This document shows positions 20,559 to 30,417 of a DNA stretch of 32,500 nucleotides, piece after piece. Position 1 is the stretch's first letter; each line of letters opens with the position of its first letter. The notes under the pieces are model-generated. The model was not told where the DNA came from and ran no database searches. It saw nothing but the letters and a program-made list of their open reading frames with translations. Origin of the DNA: Halichondria panicea (Eukaryota > Porifera > Demospongiae > Suberitida > Halichondriidae); contig NC_087387.1 in the NCBI RefSeq assembly GCF_963675165.1, positions 6,193,058 through 6,225,557 on the forward strand, in the 5' to 3' direction. The position numbers and the translations under genes are program-made.

Positions 20559-20601
20559 GTAAGTCGATCTCGGTCTTCGTCGAAATTTGCTTCATGGCAA
20601 G
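20559..20601 (+). other. Possible 43-nt mini-intron (alternative to a frameshift)
   Basis: GTAAGT at 20559 and ...GGCAAG at 20599-20601 bracket 43 bases. Removing them joins STT to NMFILADCIQCC in phase 0, which is the frame needed for the following LRRs. The acceptor lacks a strong pyrimidine tract, so a plain indel is equally possible. Confidence 0.35.
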
Positions 20602-21063
20602 AACATGTTCATACTAGCTGATTGTATTCAGTGCTGCCTGTCACTGGAGAAGCTGGATTGTGATAAGTGTCGAATTACTTCAAACGATATATTTACATTA
20701 TTGTCACACCTAAAATTCCACGATATTCAACTAAAGTGTTTAAAACGGTGGGACCTTCAAGACAACAGCATCGATGATGACGCAGTGAATACTCTTATTA
20801 CGTATTTGCCTTCAGTGTTTCCATGCATTGAGGATATTGATCTAGATGATAATCTCGTGAGTACAGAGACAGTGAAGAAACTTGATGAGTTTTTGAAGGT
20901 AAGGCCACAGCAAGTGTATTGTATGAAAAGGATGCATCAAGTTTTGAGCAAGGCATCATTATTATAGCACAGAGTCCTTTTAATGTTTGGTATAACGTAC
21001 ACTACACATATAATTGGCACTCTAGATGATAGTTTATGCAATGTAAGGTGGGTTGCGTACTTG

Positions 21064-21182
21064 ATTTGTGAAGCTTCGCCACTACTTCAGAAAATGTTGA
21101 CGAAATAAGTTGTTATTTTTGTTGTTATAAAAACTTATAACGAAGCTTTGCGAAATTGTGATTGTGCCGAAGCTTCACAAAT
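21064..21182. mobile_element. MITE in NLR intron, ATTTGTGAAGCTTCG ends
   Basis: The 15-bp terminal inverted repeats are exact (21064-21078 and 21168-21182), with a T-run beside the right end. It lies in the intron between the LRR exon and the first linker exon. Noncoding. Confidence 0.65.
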
Positions 21183-21354
21183 TTTTTTTACCAAGGCAAG
21201 ATACTACTTAGTGTGAGGCTCATCCCTATACCCTTCAGTCAGAGCTCCTGAACATTCTAGCTATACATTGATCCTGCATGCATGCACACACTTTCATCAC
21301 ACTGAGATGGCTGGGTTACTATAACTATATAATTATATAATTATGTAATAATAG

Positions 21355-21441
21355 GAGAGAAACACGACTGAAGATGAGGAGTTTGATTCCACTAGTTCTG
21401 AATCAACAACACCTGATGATGCGAGTGACTCTCTGCCAGAG
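21355..21441 (+). CDS. NLR gene: acidic linker exon 1
   Basis: Starts after AATAATAG and ends at GAG|GTAAGT. It is 29 codons in phase 0, matching the phase-0 donor at 20898. The sequence is acidic and Ser/Thr-rich (TTEDEEFDSTSSESTT, DASDSLPE), with no domain. Such a linker is plausible as a flexible or phosphorylated spacer between LRRs and the death domains. Assignment to this gene rests on phase agreement and proximity. Confidence 0.6.
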
Positions 21442-21645
21442 GTAAGTACTTACATTGTCTGAGTGTATGACCTGCTGTATCATGCATGATGTTAATTCTT
21501 GTTATGAACAACGATGATTGCCATTTGCATGTGTCAATTTTCATTCAATTGTACTGTCATACCCTTTTTGATCTGAAAGTTGTAAAATGCATGCGTTCAC
21601 TGATGCATGGATGTAATAATTATACATGTCTCCTTGCAATCACAG

Positions 21646-21802
21646 CACACTAGTACTGATTCTATTAGTGAGGATACGGACTTTAAAGCTACTGATGAAG
21701 ATCTGAATGCACTAAAGGAGGATAGGTCCCCTACAGCTAGTCAGGATTCCACAGCTGCTACTGATATTTCCAATTTAACCAGCCAAAAACAACAGCTACA
21801 AA
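21646..21802 (+). CDS. NLR gene: acidic linker exon 2
   Basis: Begins after TCACAG and ends at AAA|GTAAGC. It enters in phase 0 and leaves in phase 1. It encodes HTSTDSISEDTDFKATDEDL followed by NALKEDRSPTASQDSTAATD and a Gln-rich end. The composition resembles the previous exon, supporting a single disordered linker. No catalytic or structural motif is seen. Confidence 0.6.
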
Positions 21803-21882
21803 GTAAGCAGTTTGCATGTTGTTATATATAATGTAGTTGAATCATTGTTTTAAAAATAATTACGTCCTATTTATGCATGCAG

Positions 21883-22170
21883 CAGACTCGTTATCTTTTC
21901 CTTCGCAAGGTTTGCCTATTGAAACAGTAAAGAGAGACGCTGAAGTCACTAACGAGCAGCTTGACACAACAGTAGAAGAAACACACCTCTCTGAAATGTC
22001 GTCACAATCTGACAGCACCCATAACGACTATCTTATGGAGCAAGGCCTCTCATCTGGACAACAATGTGACGTGAGGAGTCATGCATTCGTACCCGGCACT
22101 CAGGCTGCTGATCATGATGTCATGAACGCTCCTGAAGTGTCTCACACACTAAAAGAAGTACCTAATAACA
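21883..22170 (+). CDS. NLR gene: degenerate half death-domain exon
   Basis: The acceptor is ATGCAG; the frame enters in phase 1 and leaves in phase 1 at ACA|GTAGGT. After SFPSQ it encodes GLPIETVKRDAEVTNEQLDT and LSSGQQCDV. It aligns closely with the first half of the next exon (GLTIEALKRETNITDEQLDT ... LSPGQQTDV). After CDV the similarity ends, and a different tail (RSHAFVPGTQAADHDVMNAP) replaces the later helices. It is a duplicated exon that has lost the second half of the fold, so it may no longer make homotypic contacts or may act as a linker. Confidence 0.65.
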
Positions 22171-22357
22171 GTAGGTTGATACTCAAAGCGTATTAGTTAA
22201 TGCTATTTTGCATCATCATCAAAAAAGTAATTGTGTGCTCCACAAACATTACAAGGCAGCTGCTTATTAATTATCCTGGAAACTTTTCTGGGCAATTTTC
22301 ATTATTCTATATAATACAGCAGACACTCTGCATGGTGCTTTAATTTTACTAGTTAGA

Positions 22358-22406
22358 CACTGTTTTTGAGGTGTCTATATGAGATTTATAGAAGCCCAAA
22401 GGCACA
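22358..22406. repeat. Left-end fragment of the 12.88 kb MITE
   Basis: CACTGTTTTTGAGGTGTCT...TAGAAGCCCAAAGGCAC matches the left terminus of 12876-13006. It lies 40 bases before the second death-domain exon, inside the intron. Confidence 0.6.
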
Positions 22407-22445
22407 CGTGTGATGTTAATTATTGGCTCGCTGTCCTATTATCAG

Positions 22446-22792
22446 GCCTGACCATTGAAGCACTAAAGAGGGAAACTAATATCACTGACGAGCAGCTTGA
22501 CACAAGAGTAGAAGAATTAGACCTTCCCAAATTATCTTCATATTTCGACAACACTAATGACTATGTTGAAATACTGGGGCTCTCACCTGGACAGCAAACT
22601 GATGTCATTGAAGAGAAGGCTAGAACAGCATTGAATCGAACACATGCTGGAATAAAGCTGGCTCTGAAATATTGGCTGAATAGAGTTCTTTCAGAGGGTA
22701 CCTTCAGAGCTCTGCTACTCATCCTAATCTCCCTGGACAAAGGAGACGTTGCTATCAAGGTGGCACAGTATTTGTCAGCCAAAGGTGCGTGA
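22446..22792 (+). CDS. NLR gene: death-domain-like exon
   Basis: The acceptor TTATCAG is entered in phase 1. The exon encodes LTIEALKRETNITDEQLDTR, then VEELDLPKLSSYFDNTNDYV, EILGLSPGQQTDVIEEKAR, GIKLALKYWLNRVLSEGTFR and LLILISLDKGDVAIKVAQYL. The pattern of amphipathic helices, gLspgQ..dv, aLkyW and the final GD.A.k.aqyL is that of death domains in many invertebrate receptors, which mediate homotypic assembly. A stop follows at 22790-22792. An alternative donor AAAG|GTGCGT at 22784 would keep the 1-1 phase of the exon and allow more exons. A C-terminal death fold in an NLR is unusual. Confidence 0.7.
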
Positions 22793-22924
22793 GTGGGTAC
22801 ATTATGCATGTTAATTACCTTATTGTCTATTATAAACAGTGAACCTCACTATTCCAGACCCCTTTTAAATCCCGACAAAAATAGCAAACTGAAAAAGAGG
22901 AGGGGCTGTCAGTAGAATAGAGTA

Positions 22925-22936
22925 CTGCGCATGCGC
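22925..22936. promoter_or_regulatory. NRF1-like palindrome TGCGCATGCGCA
   Basis: An exact 12-bp match to the palindromic NRF1 core in an otherwise AT-rich stretch, downstream of the NLR locus. It may mark a promoter, but no transcript start is visible. A similar word occurs inside the 13.3 and 29.3 kb repeats, so it may be repeat-derived. Confidence 0.3.
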
Positions 22937-23210
22937 AATGTAAATTGCTTAGCTGAATCAGCAATAATTTTATTGCTAAGAAAACGAAGAGAGAGCTCAC
23001 AAGACTCACTGTATTGGAGAGAAAGTTGAGTGCTATATATAATATAGTTATACATCACTTGCATGCCATGCAGGTACAAAAACATTAGACTAAGTAACTC
23101 TAGAGCACTAAAGTGCAGAACCTTCGGCGTTAGTTTGGGTTGTATAACGCTTCATAATCAAATAGCAGCTCAGAGCTCACGGTTTTCTGCCGAGGTAAAT
23201 ATAAACACTG

Positions 23211-23534
23211 TATGACATTATACATGCAGATTGCTGTACTATACACTCCCTTGTAACACAGAGAGTCCCCCTGTATGTACATTATACATGCAGATTGCTG
23301 TACTATACACTCCCTTGTAACACAGAGAGTCCCCCTGTATGACATTATACATGCAGATTGTTGTACTATACACTCCCTTGTAACACAGAGAGTCCCCCTG
23401 TATGTACATTATATACATGCAGATTGCTGTACTATACACTCCCTTGTAACACAGAGAGTCCCCCTGTATGTACATTATATACATGCAGATTGCTGTACTA
23501 TACACTCCCTTGTAACACAGAGAGTCCCCCTGTA
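23211..23534. repeat. Satellite of 63-68 bp, five copies
   Basis: Each unit has CATGCAGATTGCTGTACTAT followed by ACACTCCCTTGTAACACAGA and GAGTCCCCCTGTAT. Differences are confined mainly to TATGACATTATA versus TATGTACATTATATA. Open frames on both strands over it are repeat artefacts. Confidence 0.95.
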
Positions 23535-26010
23535 TGACATTATGTGTTATTTTCACCCTTGATACAGGTACTATATAGATGTTAAAAAGTCAATAGCTAT
23601 ATATAGTGCATGCATGTGAACATTATTCAATTATAGCTAGTTGTAGAGTAGTTATTATTTCGTTTTTTGAGAGACAAATACTTGTGTGTGGTAACTGATA
23701 ATTTAGTTTTTCATAGATCATTAACCTTTTATTGTACATATACACATATCAGGCTGTTTGTTTCCTACATCAAGAATTCTGTATTATAATTATGTTATAG
23801 ATAGCTCTCACATCCTGTATAATTATCAGTCTCATTTGTTATAAAATCGAATAATCAGATGTACGTACTAGTTGATCAAAAAATCCACACAGATTCTGAC
23901 ACACACACACACACACACACACAATGGTGTTTTTGCACTAATTTTATGTCTTTGAAATGAACTCTCTCCTTCATTCTCCTGCAGAGTAGTAGTAAAAGTA
24001 ATACGTATATAGTGTGCGAATTTGACCTTATTAATTAATGTCACCAATTGGTTTGGGTGGTCTAGACCACTTAGCTGTGGCCAATGGCCAGACCAACAGT
24101 TGTACAGCTATAAATTATGCAACAAACTAACAATAATCGTATATATAGGTACTGCGTTGATCGATTGTTAATGGTATAATTATAATAGTGATTTCTCTAA
24201 AACAACCTTTGAAAAGCAGAAATATGCATTGAATGCTTCGTGTCCTTTATGGTTAGAAAACACAATAACGCAGCAACCACTCTGCAATTCCATGGAATTC
24301 ACTATAAACTGATACTACAGTGTTGCAGTTCACAGCTATATACTTGCTGCTCGGGCACTAAGAACACAAATACATTCACCAGAAGATCTACCCTCGAGAG
24401 ATGCCACGAGGAATTTTGAGCCCCATGTCACAGTTGGAGGCACTTGTTCAACAATATGATTATAAATGGCTATACTTTGCTTGAAGAATATTAAGATCCG
24501 CTAAACACAGACGTTTCCATTATAAGTATATCCTCAATCGCTGTCTGATTAGCAGTTAAAGCAGTAGTGTCTAGTTCGCTTAAACAGCAAATGTGTTGTG
24601 TCCACGCACACGCACACACATCAATCACTCTACCCCTATTGCACACTGCACACGCACGAGGTAATAAGGTGTCTTGAAGTGTGAAAACCTCCAAGGAATC
24701 ACTCACATTTTCAATTGGCGAGGAATGTGTAAAAATAGTGCACTTTTGATGTCACAGTAGAATTTGTTGAATGGTAGCACGTATTATAGACAGTCTTTAA
24801 TCAAGAGATTCATTGTAAGCTCTGTGTCTGCCAGTGACTTTATGATCAGTGGGTGTAGATAAAGTGAGTATCCTCAACAGCTGCACACATAGTACCTCCA
24901 ATGAGGGTCCTCAGTAGGCACATAACTACCCATGCAAAGGAAGGCGTCCCAAGAGCCACATATATATATGTGATGCTGCAAAGTATAGGTTACATGTGAG
25001 GCATGCATGTGTGAGTTTGTCTCCAGAGGAGCTAGGTCCGACTGCCAGGCTGGTGCAGCTCAAGCAATTACCGGTAGTCTCTGATTTCACCAGATTAATG
25101 ATCACACTCAGCAATAACACACATGCAACGTGGGCGAATAATTAGTATTCACTCAAAGGCTAATTGCTTGAGCTACATTGTCCTGTGGTACTCCCTCTGG
25201 TGTGTCTCTATAAGTGTAGAAGTGTGTGTGAGTGGGTGTGGTGTGTGAATGCAGTACACATTCAGTGTAATTACCTGGTTGAGTTATTTTACCCTCTGGG
25301 GACTTTAAATGATCAACATCCCGGAACACCCTTGGAATGTTTTTCTATACTCATTGTAACCATACTCAAACTCGGACATTTTTTGGTTAAAATTAATGTT
25401 AAGTAATGCTCATTGTATACAGGCAGTGAAATAATGCACCTATCAATGCAAACCACACCCCCTCCCGGGATAGGGTGGGGATTTGTATTAACTTTGCCTC
25501 CCCTGTGTGCATGGGTGGGGATTTTGTATAAGTCTGCATACTCAGCAGCCACAATTAAGTCAGTATAATTATTATAATTTTAACTCTTTTATAACCTCCC
25601 ATGGCATGTGTAGCTTTTTGGAAGGAACAAATAGCAAGACTTAATATAGAAAACCTGATTGCCTGCATGTGACTGTGATTTCATTGGACGGAGTGGAAGC
25701 AAAACCACAGACTTTTAATGCCTTGTATACCTCAAGTGTGCTTGCTGTTACAATAGTGAGTATTATTTTGTGCTCCTGTGTACAGTCTATTGGAGTTGCG
25801 TACTCTTCCTAATGAACTCTTGCTATAACTGACATGCATACATCATGTCATGTAAGTTCAAATAATGTGAACATGTACAATTATACAATCGAACATGCAT
25901 GATGGAGTTTTATAAGTGTGTAAAGGAATGGATGAGATCGATATGTATACTGATCTGAATTGATCACCAACTAAGTACATCATTATCCTTATAGTTAAAT
26001 GCGCAATGAC
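23535..26010. other. AT-rich stretch without supportable gene
   Basis: Includes (CA)n at 23901-23923. A 71-codon minus frame at 24491-24706 (SLEVFTLQDTLLPRACAVCN ... TALTANQTAIEDILIMET) has protein-like composition but no good splice partner, and I leave it unassigned. The frames near 24926-25552 show no domains. Confidence 0.5.
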
Positions 26011-26264
26011 CAGTGGCGTAGGCAGAGGGGGGCTGACGGGGCTAGAGCCCTCTCTTTTGTGCTTTATCAATTCCAACTCAGCCGCGATCTGTCGATGTAT
26101 TCTGCACTGTATACTGCATGCATAGTTACTACAATGATGTCGGAAATGTGGGCAGGGCCATCTAATGCGCATGCTGACTGCTTAGGACCTTTTTTAGTGT
26201 TATGCTCTGGCCCTGCTCAACTGATTTGAGCCCTGCCCTTCCCCAAATCCTTGCTACGCCACTG
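26011..26264. mobile_element. MITE, 254 bp, CAGTGGCGTAG ends
   Basis: The termini CAGTGGCGTAG and CTACGCCACTG are exact 11-bp inverted repeats, with GC-rich subterminal parts. Such ends are common in nonautonomous hAT-like elements, though no clear 8-bp target duplication is seen here. Noncoding; the 76-codon frame inside is fortuitous. Confidence 0.65.
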
Positions 26265-26454
26265 ATCACGACATATTAAAACACTCGGCTACGTGTGTTC
26301 TAACTAAAACTCTGTACAGTTTGAGATCTCGATCTATAGGAGTACGTCACTGTTTCGTTGGTGGAGCCACTGTGGTTTCTTATAGCCCTCCAATAATTAT
26401 TATAATTATGATATCTCTGGATAAAGTATAATGTACCACATAAATCGCTTGGTC

Positions 26455-26735
26455 TTCCCCAGACTATATACAGTGAAAGATGAACCCTTATTATAGTGTT
26501 ATCAGTGGACGTGGACAAGACATATTAGAACTAGATATGCAACAGTGTTTTATCTCAATAATTATATAAAGTGAGCTCTCATTGATACAATTGAACAATG
26601 AGCACAAAAATAAATAACTCAACTGCTTATTAATAATTAGAATGAAATGACATTTTCAGTTTTGCACCAATAATTATTATCATGACTATGTTAATATCAG
26701 TTCAGCAGTTCCAGTTTGTTGGTTTTTTAACTTCA
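26455..26735. repeat. 3' flank of TM exon, copied at 4.86 and 6.02 kb
   Basis: This is the best-preserved member of a three-copy set of AT-rich flanking sequence; see 4855-5118 and 6020-6215. It overlaps the tail-coding end of the TM exon on the minus strand. Confidence 0.55.
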
Positions 26736-26864
26736 ACAGATGAGTAACCACTTGAATGTATCCGTAGAGAGCCCCACCCAGTACAACTAGAGCTAGTACA
26801 GCCAACACACTCACAACAGGTAGGACAACATTGAGGACTAGTGATGAAGATGAGGACTCTACAA
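26686..26864 (-). CDS. Transmembrane plus short-tail terminal exon
   Basis: On the minus strand an acceptor (ACACACAG) is followed by VVESSSSSLVLNVVLPVVSV, then LAVLALVVLGGALYGYIQ, then VVTHLLKLKNQQTGTAELIL and a TAG stop at 26686. One strong membrane span (about 25 residues) precedes a tail of about 25-30 residues. This looks like the last exon of a type I membrane protein with a Ser-rich stalk. The ectodomain exons were not found nearby; a MITE sits in the preceding intron. Two broken copies lie at 5583 and 6205. The family is unknown. Confidence 0.55.
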
Positions 26865-26960
26865 CTGTGTGTACATGGAGAAAAAACAAATGGACTATTA
26901 GTTTTGTATCAATGTTTTTGCTCGTTAAAGGAATGCAAGGTTTATACCTTACTAGAATGT

Positions 26961-27105
26961 GTTGCGGATAAAAAACCTTTGCGATGAGCCAAATCAGCAG
27001 AAAAATTGACGTTCTTGAAAATTGAAGATAGTGACTATTGCAATTTCAATTTTCGTATAATGCTATATACGAAAATTCCCACCATACGGAAATAATCCAC
27101 TATAT
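26961..27105. mobile_element. Decayed MITE related to 7999-8141
   Basis: The right end CATACGGAAATAATCCACTATA parallels CGATACGAAAATAACTCGCTATA of the 8.1 kb copy, and the left end GCGGATAAAAAACC is a weak inverted match. It lies in the putative intron upstream of the TM exon. Confidence 0.4.
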
Positions 27106-27895
27106 TCGGTACTTAACCAAGATCGTATCACTGTTCATATTGTAAAGATATCAGCTAACAGATGAGGAGGGGTTTCACCAAGAGCTAAGCTGCAAACTCA
27201 GAACATTCATAACAAAGTTGGCCACCATTCCCAAACTCCCTCCCTCTGTGAAGGATCTGGAAGAAGAGATATTATGACCAGCTGCTCCACAATACTCTGT
27301 AGGCTTACGCCACGCCAGATAAGAAGTACGAGTTGGGATATAACGCCCCCTCAAAATGACTAATGCACCTAATTCACCTTTAACTAGCGAATCCATAATT
27401 GCTCATAAAAGTCATTGACTCTTTCTTTGTTGCTAACATTGTTAATTTTTTATCAATATTATTATTACAAAACCTTCATCTGTGTGATTAATGATCTTTA
27501 CCAAACAAACACATTTGGCAGGGCTGCTGACTTTGCTTGCGTCTAGTGAAGTCTGCCATGCATATAGCTTTGCATGTCATTCATACACACTAGTTACAGT
27601 CACCTATTTTAACTTTCAAAAAATCACCAAAAAGACAAACCTTAAGTCTTACTGTCGTGTAAGAATTCTGCTGCTAGTAGCTTGCATTCCTTAACAATAC
27701 TTGAACCATCTACCTAGTTAGACCATTCTAGCAATAGGACTTCACAACAATAAAAAAATACATTTACGAGTGATGCTTACCAGCAAGGCATTGTATCAAA
27801 AGGGCCGGGAAGGGTCCAGATTTGCTTTAGGTATACAGCTATATATACTTGTTTTCCCACGGGCTGGCAATATATACACACAGTTTCTAGATGTC
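27106..27895. other. No supportable gene
   Basis: A 73-codon minus frame at 27175-27396 and a second, overlapping minus frame both look partly protein-like, but they lack a domain and clear splice sites. Otherwise AT-rich sequence. Confidence 0.4.
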
Positions 27896-28420
27896 CAACT
27901 AAAAGGAGTTCAGCTGGCGTCCTGACCTTTAACTGGTGTCCCAGCTATATGAGCTCATAGCCAGTACGCGGTATCAAATTGCGGTAACTGCATGGAGTCC
28001 CAGCCAGTACGCGGTAACTGCATGCATGGAGTCCCATGAGCTAAGTGCAGGCTGGAGTCCCAGATAGTGAACAAGTCTACTACAGTATATTACTGAGAAC
28101 TTCGGAAACGAAAGATATAGGCATTGCCAGAAAGCAAATTAAATATTAACTTTCCGCAAACCTCAACTGACAAGAAAGAGGTATACACTATATTTTATAT
28201 CTCTTTGCATATGCTCCCTCTTCTTTATCTGTGATGATTAAACTAAGTAAAAAAGAGGGAAAAAAATAGCCGGCGTCCCGACCTTCTGCGCAAGCTAGAG
28301 TCCTAGCCAGTAACTGGAGTCCCAGTTAAGTAGTAGTCCCGACCAGTGCACCAATACAGCCGACAACTTAGAAACGAGATGTGCAACGCATGCCGGAGTC
28401 CCGACCACCTATACTTCCGC
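27896..28420. repeat. Degenerate field of GGAGTCCCAGCCAGTA-type repeats
   Basis: At least ten variants of (G/C)GAGTCCCAG, GGTGTCCCAG or GGCGTCCCGACC occur, many followed by CCAGTA(C/A)(G/C). Spacing is irregular (15-60 bases) and interrupted at 28090-28255 by AT-rich sequence. It looks like an old tandem array; no gene is seen. Confidence 0.55.
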
Positions 28421-28436
28421 TCCAAAGTAACAGTAA

Positions 28437-28630
28437 GGGATTGGCTTTGTTCACTCGATGTCAGGAACGGAAGTTAAATTTAACCACAACCACACCCCTA
28501 GAATTCTTCAGCAGTTGCACTGGGACTGGGCACAACAATATTATGGAGGAGTAGTGGATGATGTTGAATGCCTCCTAGGGCTGCACAGCTCTACTGTACT
28601 ATGAGTACCAGGACTTCAGTGAGCAAGGTG
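28437..28630. repeat. Left arm of a 3.8-kb inverted repeat
   Basis: Reverse-complement similarity to 32027-32250. Shared blocks include GGATTGGCTTTGTTCACTCG, AGGAACGGAAGTT, TTAACCACAACCACACCCCT, GCCTCCTAG and ACTATGAGTAC...ACCAGGACT. The right arm overlaps the candidate promoter at 32.2 kb. Confidence 0.75.
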
Positions 28631-28708
28631 CAGGTGCAGGTGCATGGACGATGAACAGACTCACATTGTTACCAAAGTAAGTAATGACAGTAAGTTAAGA
28701 ACATGTAT

Positions 28709-29229
28709 CGTTACCGTATTCACCCGAATTAGCGGGACACAAAAAAATTATTACGGCTTGCAGTGTCCCTTGGAATAGAGCAAGAAAAATTACGTTAAAG
28801 TCGAAGTGTCCCTTGTATTAGGGTGTCCCGTAGTAATTAGAACGAATATTTCCCCATTTAAGGTACGTACACGGCCTCGATTCCAGGCCGAGGCTAGCTC
28901 TGCAGCTAAAATGTCTTTCGCAGTTTAGAAGCTGTGCATGTACGCGGGTTCCATGTCTACAAAGTGGTGTCTTCAACCGTCAGTGACATATTACGGTGCC
29001 AGAGAGTAGAATCCAGAGAGTTTCTAAGAGTTTTGAGTGTCTATCAGTTTTGAGTGTCTATCGAGCTGACGTTAGGGGCATGCTCTTTTTCGTTCTAATT
29101 AGATCGGGACATCTAAAAATATTTACATTTCCTGTTGTTCTTTAATATAGAGTGAAAAAAATTACGTAAGTCCGAAGTGTCCCTTAGAATAGAGTGTCCC
29201 GGTAATTCAGGTGAATATATACGGTAACG
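28709..29229. mobile_element. MITE, 521 bp, CGTTACCGTAT ends
   Basis: The left end CGTTACCGTATTCACCCGAA and right end (reverse complement CGTTACCGTATATATTCACCTGAATT) form long imperfect inverted repeats that extend through GTGTCCC-rich subterminal parts and AATTACGT. The middle is unrelated. Noncoding. Confidence 0.7.
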
Positions 29230-29298
29230 GTGTTTTGGAATTTTTCATTTGATGGCATCCCACTGATTTATTGTTTTGAGCATTCAAAAGCAGTAGTT

Positions 29299-29835
29299 AT
29301 GCCTCGAGGTGTAGCCGCACGAGGGTTACGGTAAAGCTGACAGTGTGTGTCTGTCTTGTGTGTCTGTTCCAGCTGTAACTGCTCAGTAGCTATTATTTTT
29401 TTTTTTGAACTTACAGACACACCCCTTATTCCTGGATGTAATGCGCATGCGCGCTCAATATACTACGTGTAAGAGAATCCATTTTGAACCCCAGATCCTG
29501 GCAGAAATCAATTTTCTTTGTTGAGGTCCTGGTAAGACAAACCAACCTTTTCGATAACTCTTTTTAGACTGCTTGTTATAGATATACTACTTTCTGTGAT
29601 TGAATTCTGTCTTCAATACTTATCACTGTCTATGCCTTTGACAAAGGTTTGCTCCCACTGTTTGGCTACAGGCCATTTAAGACGATCAATTAACTGTGGA
29701 CACCCCTTTCTTGTGAAACAATCAAAGCACATTGCAAAGTATTTACCTCTTCTATAACACTCTAATATACTGTTGAGCGAAAGCAAAAACATGGCGAGAG
29801 GCATTAGCAAGCGCACGCTTGCAACACTCGTTTGA
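29299..29835. repeat. Second copy of the 13.3-14.2 kb dispersed repeat
   Basis: Shares the start TGCCTCGAGG.GTAGCCGCA, GTAATGCGCATGCGCGCTCA-like core, CAGATCCTGGCAGAA and the end AGCGAAAGCAAAAACATGGC. It is about 310 bp shorter than the other copy. Confidence 0.7.
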
Positions 29836-30103
29836 TTAGCAGTACTTTAAGGGACCAACTTCTATAGTCAAACACGTCTCCAAGGTACACGCGTACCCAA
29901 AGTGGGCTGTCCAGCACACATTCATGTACATGTTATTACCTTCCATCAGTTATTAATATAAGTTATTACCTTCCATTATTTGGTGTTTCCATTGAACCCA
30001 GCAACCATTCACTCGGATCTAAGAAACAAAGGCAACAAAGTTTGCAGCTCTAAAGCAAGTACTCTTGGGAAAGAAAGTGGAGACAATAAAATGTAGTAAC
30101 ATA

Positions 30104-30142
30104 ATGTTCAAGAGATTATCACGGATAAAGGCACTAAGACAG
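30104..30142 (+). CDS. Small spliced gene, candidate first exon
   Basis: ATG at 30104 encodes MFKRLSRIKALRQ and ends at CAG|GTATGT in phase 0. The start is the only in-frame ATG close to the donor; other upstream frames (e.g. LNPATIHSDL) could instead be the real N-terminus in another phase. Joins 30199-30264. Unknown function. Confidence 0.4.
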
Positions 30143-30198
30143 GTATGTCGTCACTTTTCAAACATAATTATTATAATTAATTTCCTTATACATTGTAG

Positions 30199-30264
30199 GC
30201 TAAGGAGAAATTACTGGAAGAAAACGCTCCTGCTGAGTCCATCTATAATCTCAGCCACAAAGCA
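30199..30264 (+). CDS. Small spliced gene, exon 2
   Basis: Acceptor TTGTAG, donor GCA|GTAAAT. It is 66 bases in phase 0-0 and encodes AKEKLLEENAPAESIYNLSH-KA. A charged helix is likely. No known family recognised. Confidence 0.45.
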
Positions 30265-30351
30265 GTAAATTCTTTGTTTCACTACACGCTTTAATGAATG
30301 TACCTGCATGTAAATGCATGAGATATATAAATGATTGATTATGGCAAACAG

Positions 30352-30417
30352 GGAGAAAGAGGTACAACGAATACTCTGAGAAGATTGTCTTGGTTACAAG
30401 ATGCCTGCATTGTGCCG
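30352..30417 (+). CDS. Small spliced gene, exon 3
   Basis: Acceptor AAACAG, donor CCG|GTGAGT. Again it is exactly 66 bases in phase 0-0, encoding GERGTTNTLRRLSWLQDACI-VP. A possible next exon is 30574-30632 (SIRCTSFSPLFSLFESEIRK, donor GTACGT). Three phase-consistent exons in a row support a genuine gene, though it sits inside nested inverted repeats and could be a transposon passenger. Confidence 0.45.

Larger units (their letters stand above)
15761..20898 (+). pseudogene. NLR: NACHT NTPase with long LRR region (three frame breaks)
   Basis: One very large exon from a CAG acceptor (15760) to a GTAAGG donor (20898/20899). It opens with FVTSLKEKYIQREFGEDEEN in one frame, then changes frame at 15812-15874. 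The main frame (15866-18127) carries Walker A GNAGIGKTT (16085), Walker B VLIIADGWDEL (16307), the sensor-like LLTSR, and the NLR-typical FAHLTIQEFLAA (about 16999), then leucine-rich repeats. A 2-base loss near 18103, seen by comparison with sister repeats, moves the LRRs to another frame (to 20621). A third switch near 20559-20601 restores LRRs to 20898. NLRs sense ligand through LRRs and oligomerise through NACHT. The gene is a pseudogene if the breaks are real, intact if they are base-call errors. Confidence 0.85.

Noticed and set aside
23130-23562. Repetitive ORFs (e.g. CTIHSLVTQRVPLY units)
   Set aside because: Satellite translation on both strands; no independent support.
27175-27396. 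Minus-strand 73-codon ORF as a gene
   Set aside because: Two overlapping frames are equally open and no domain or splice pair supports either.
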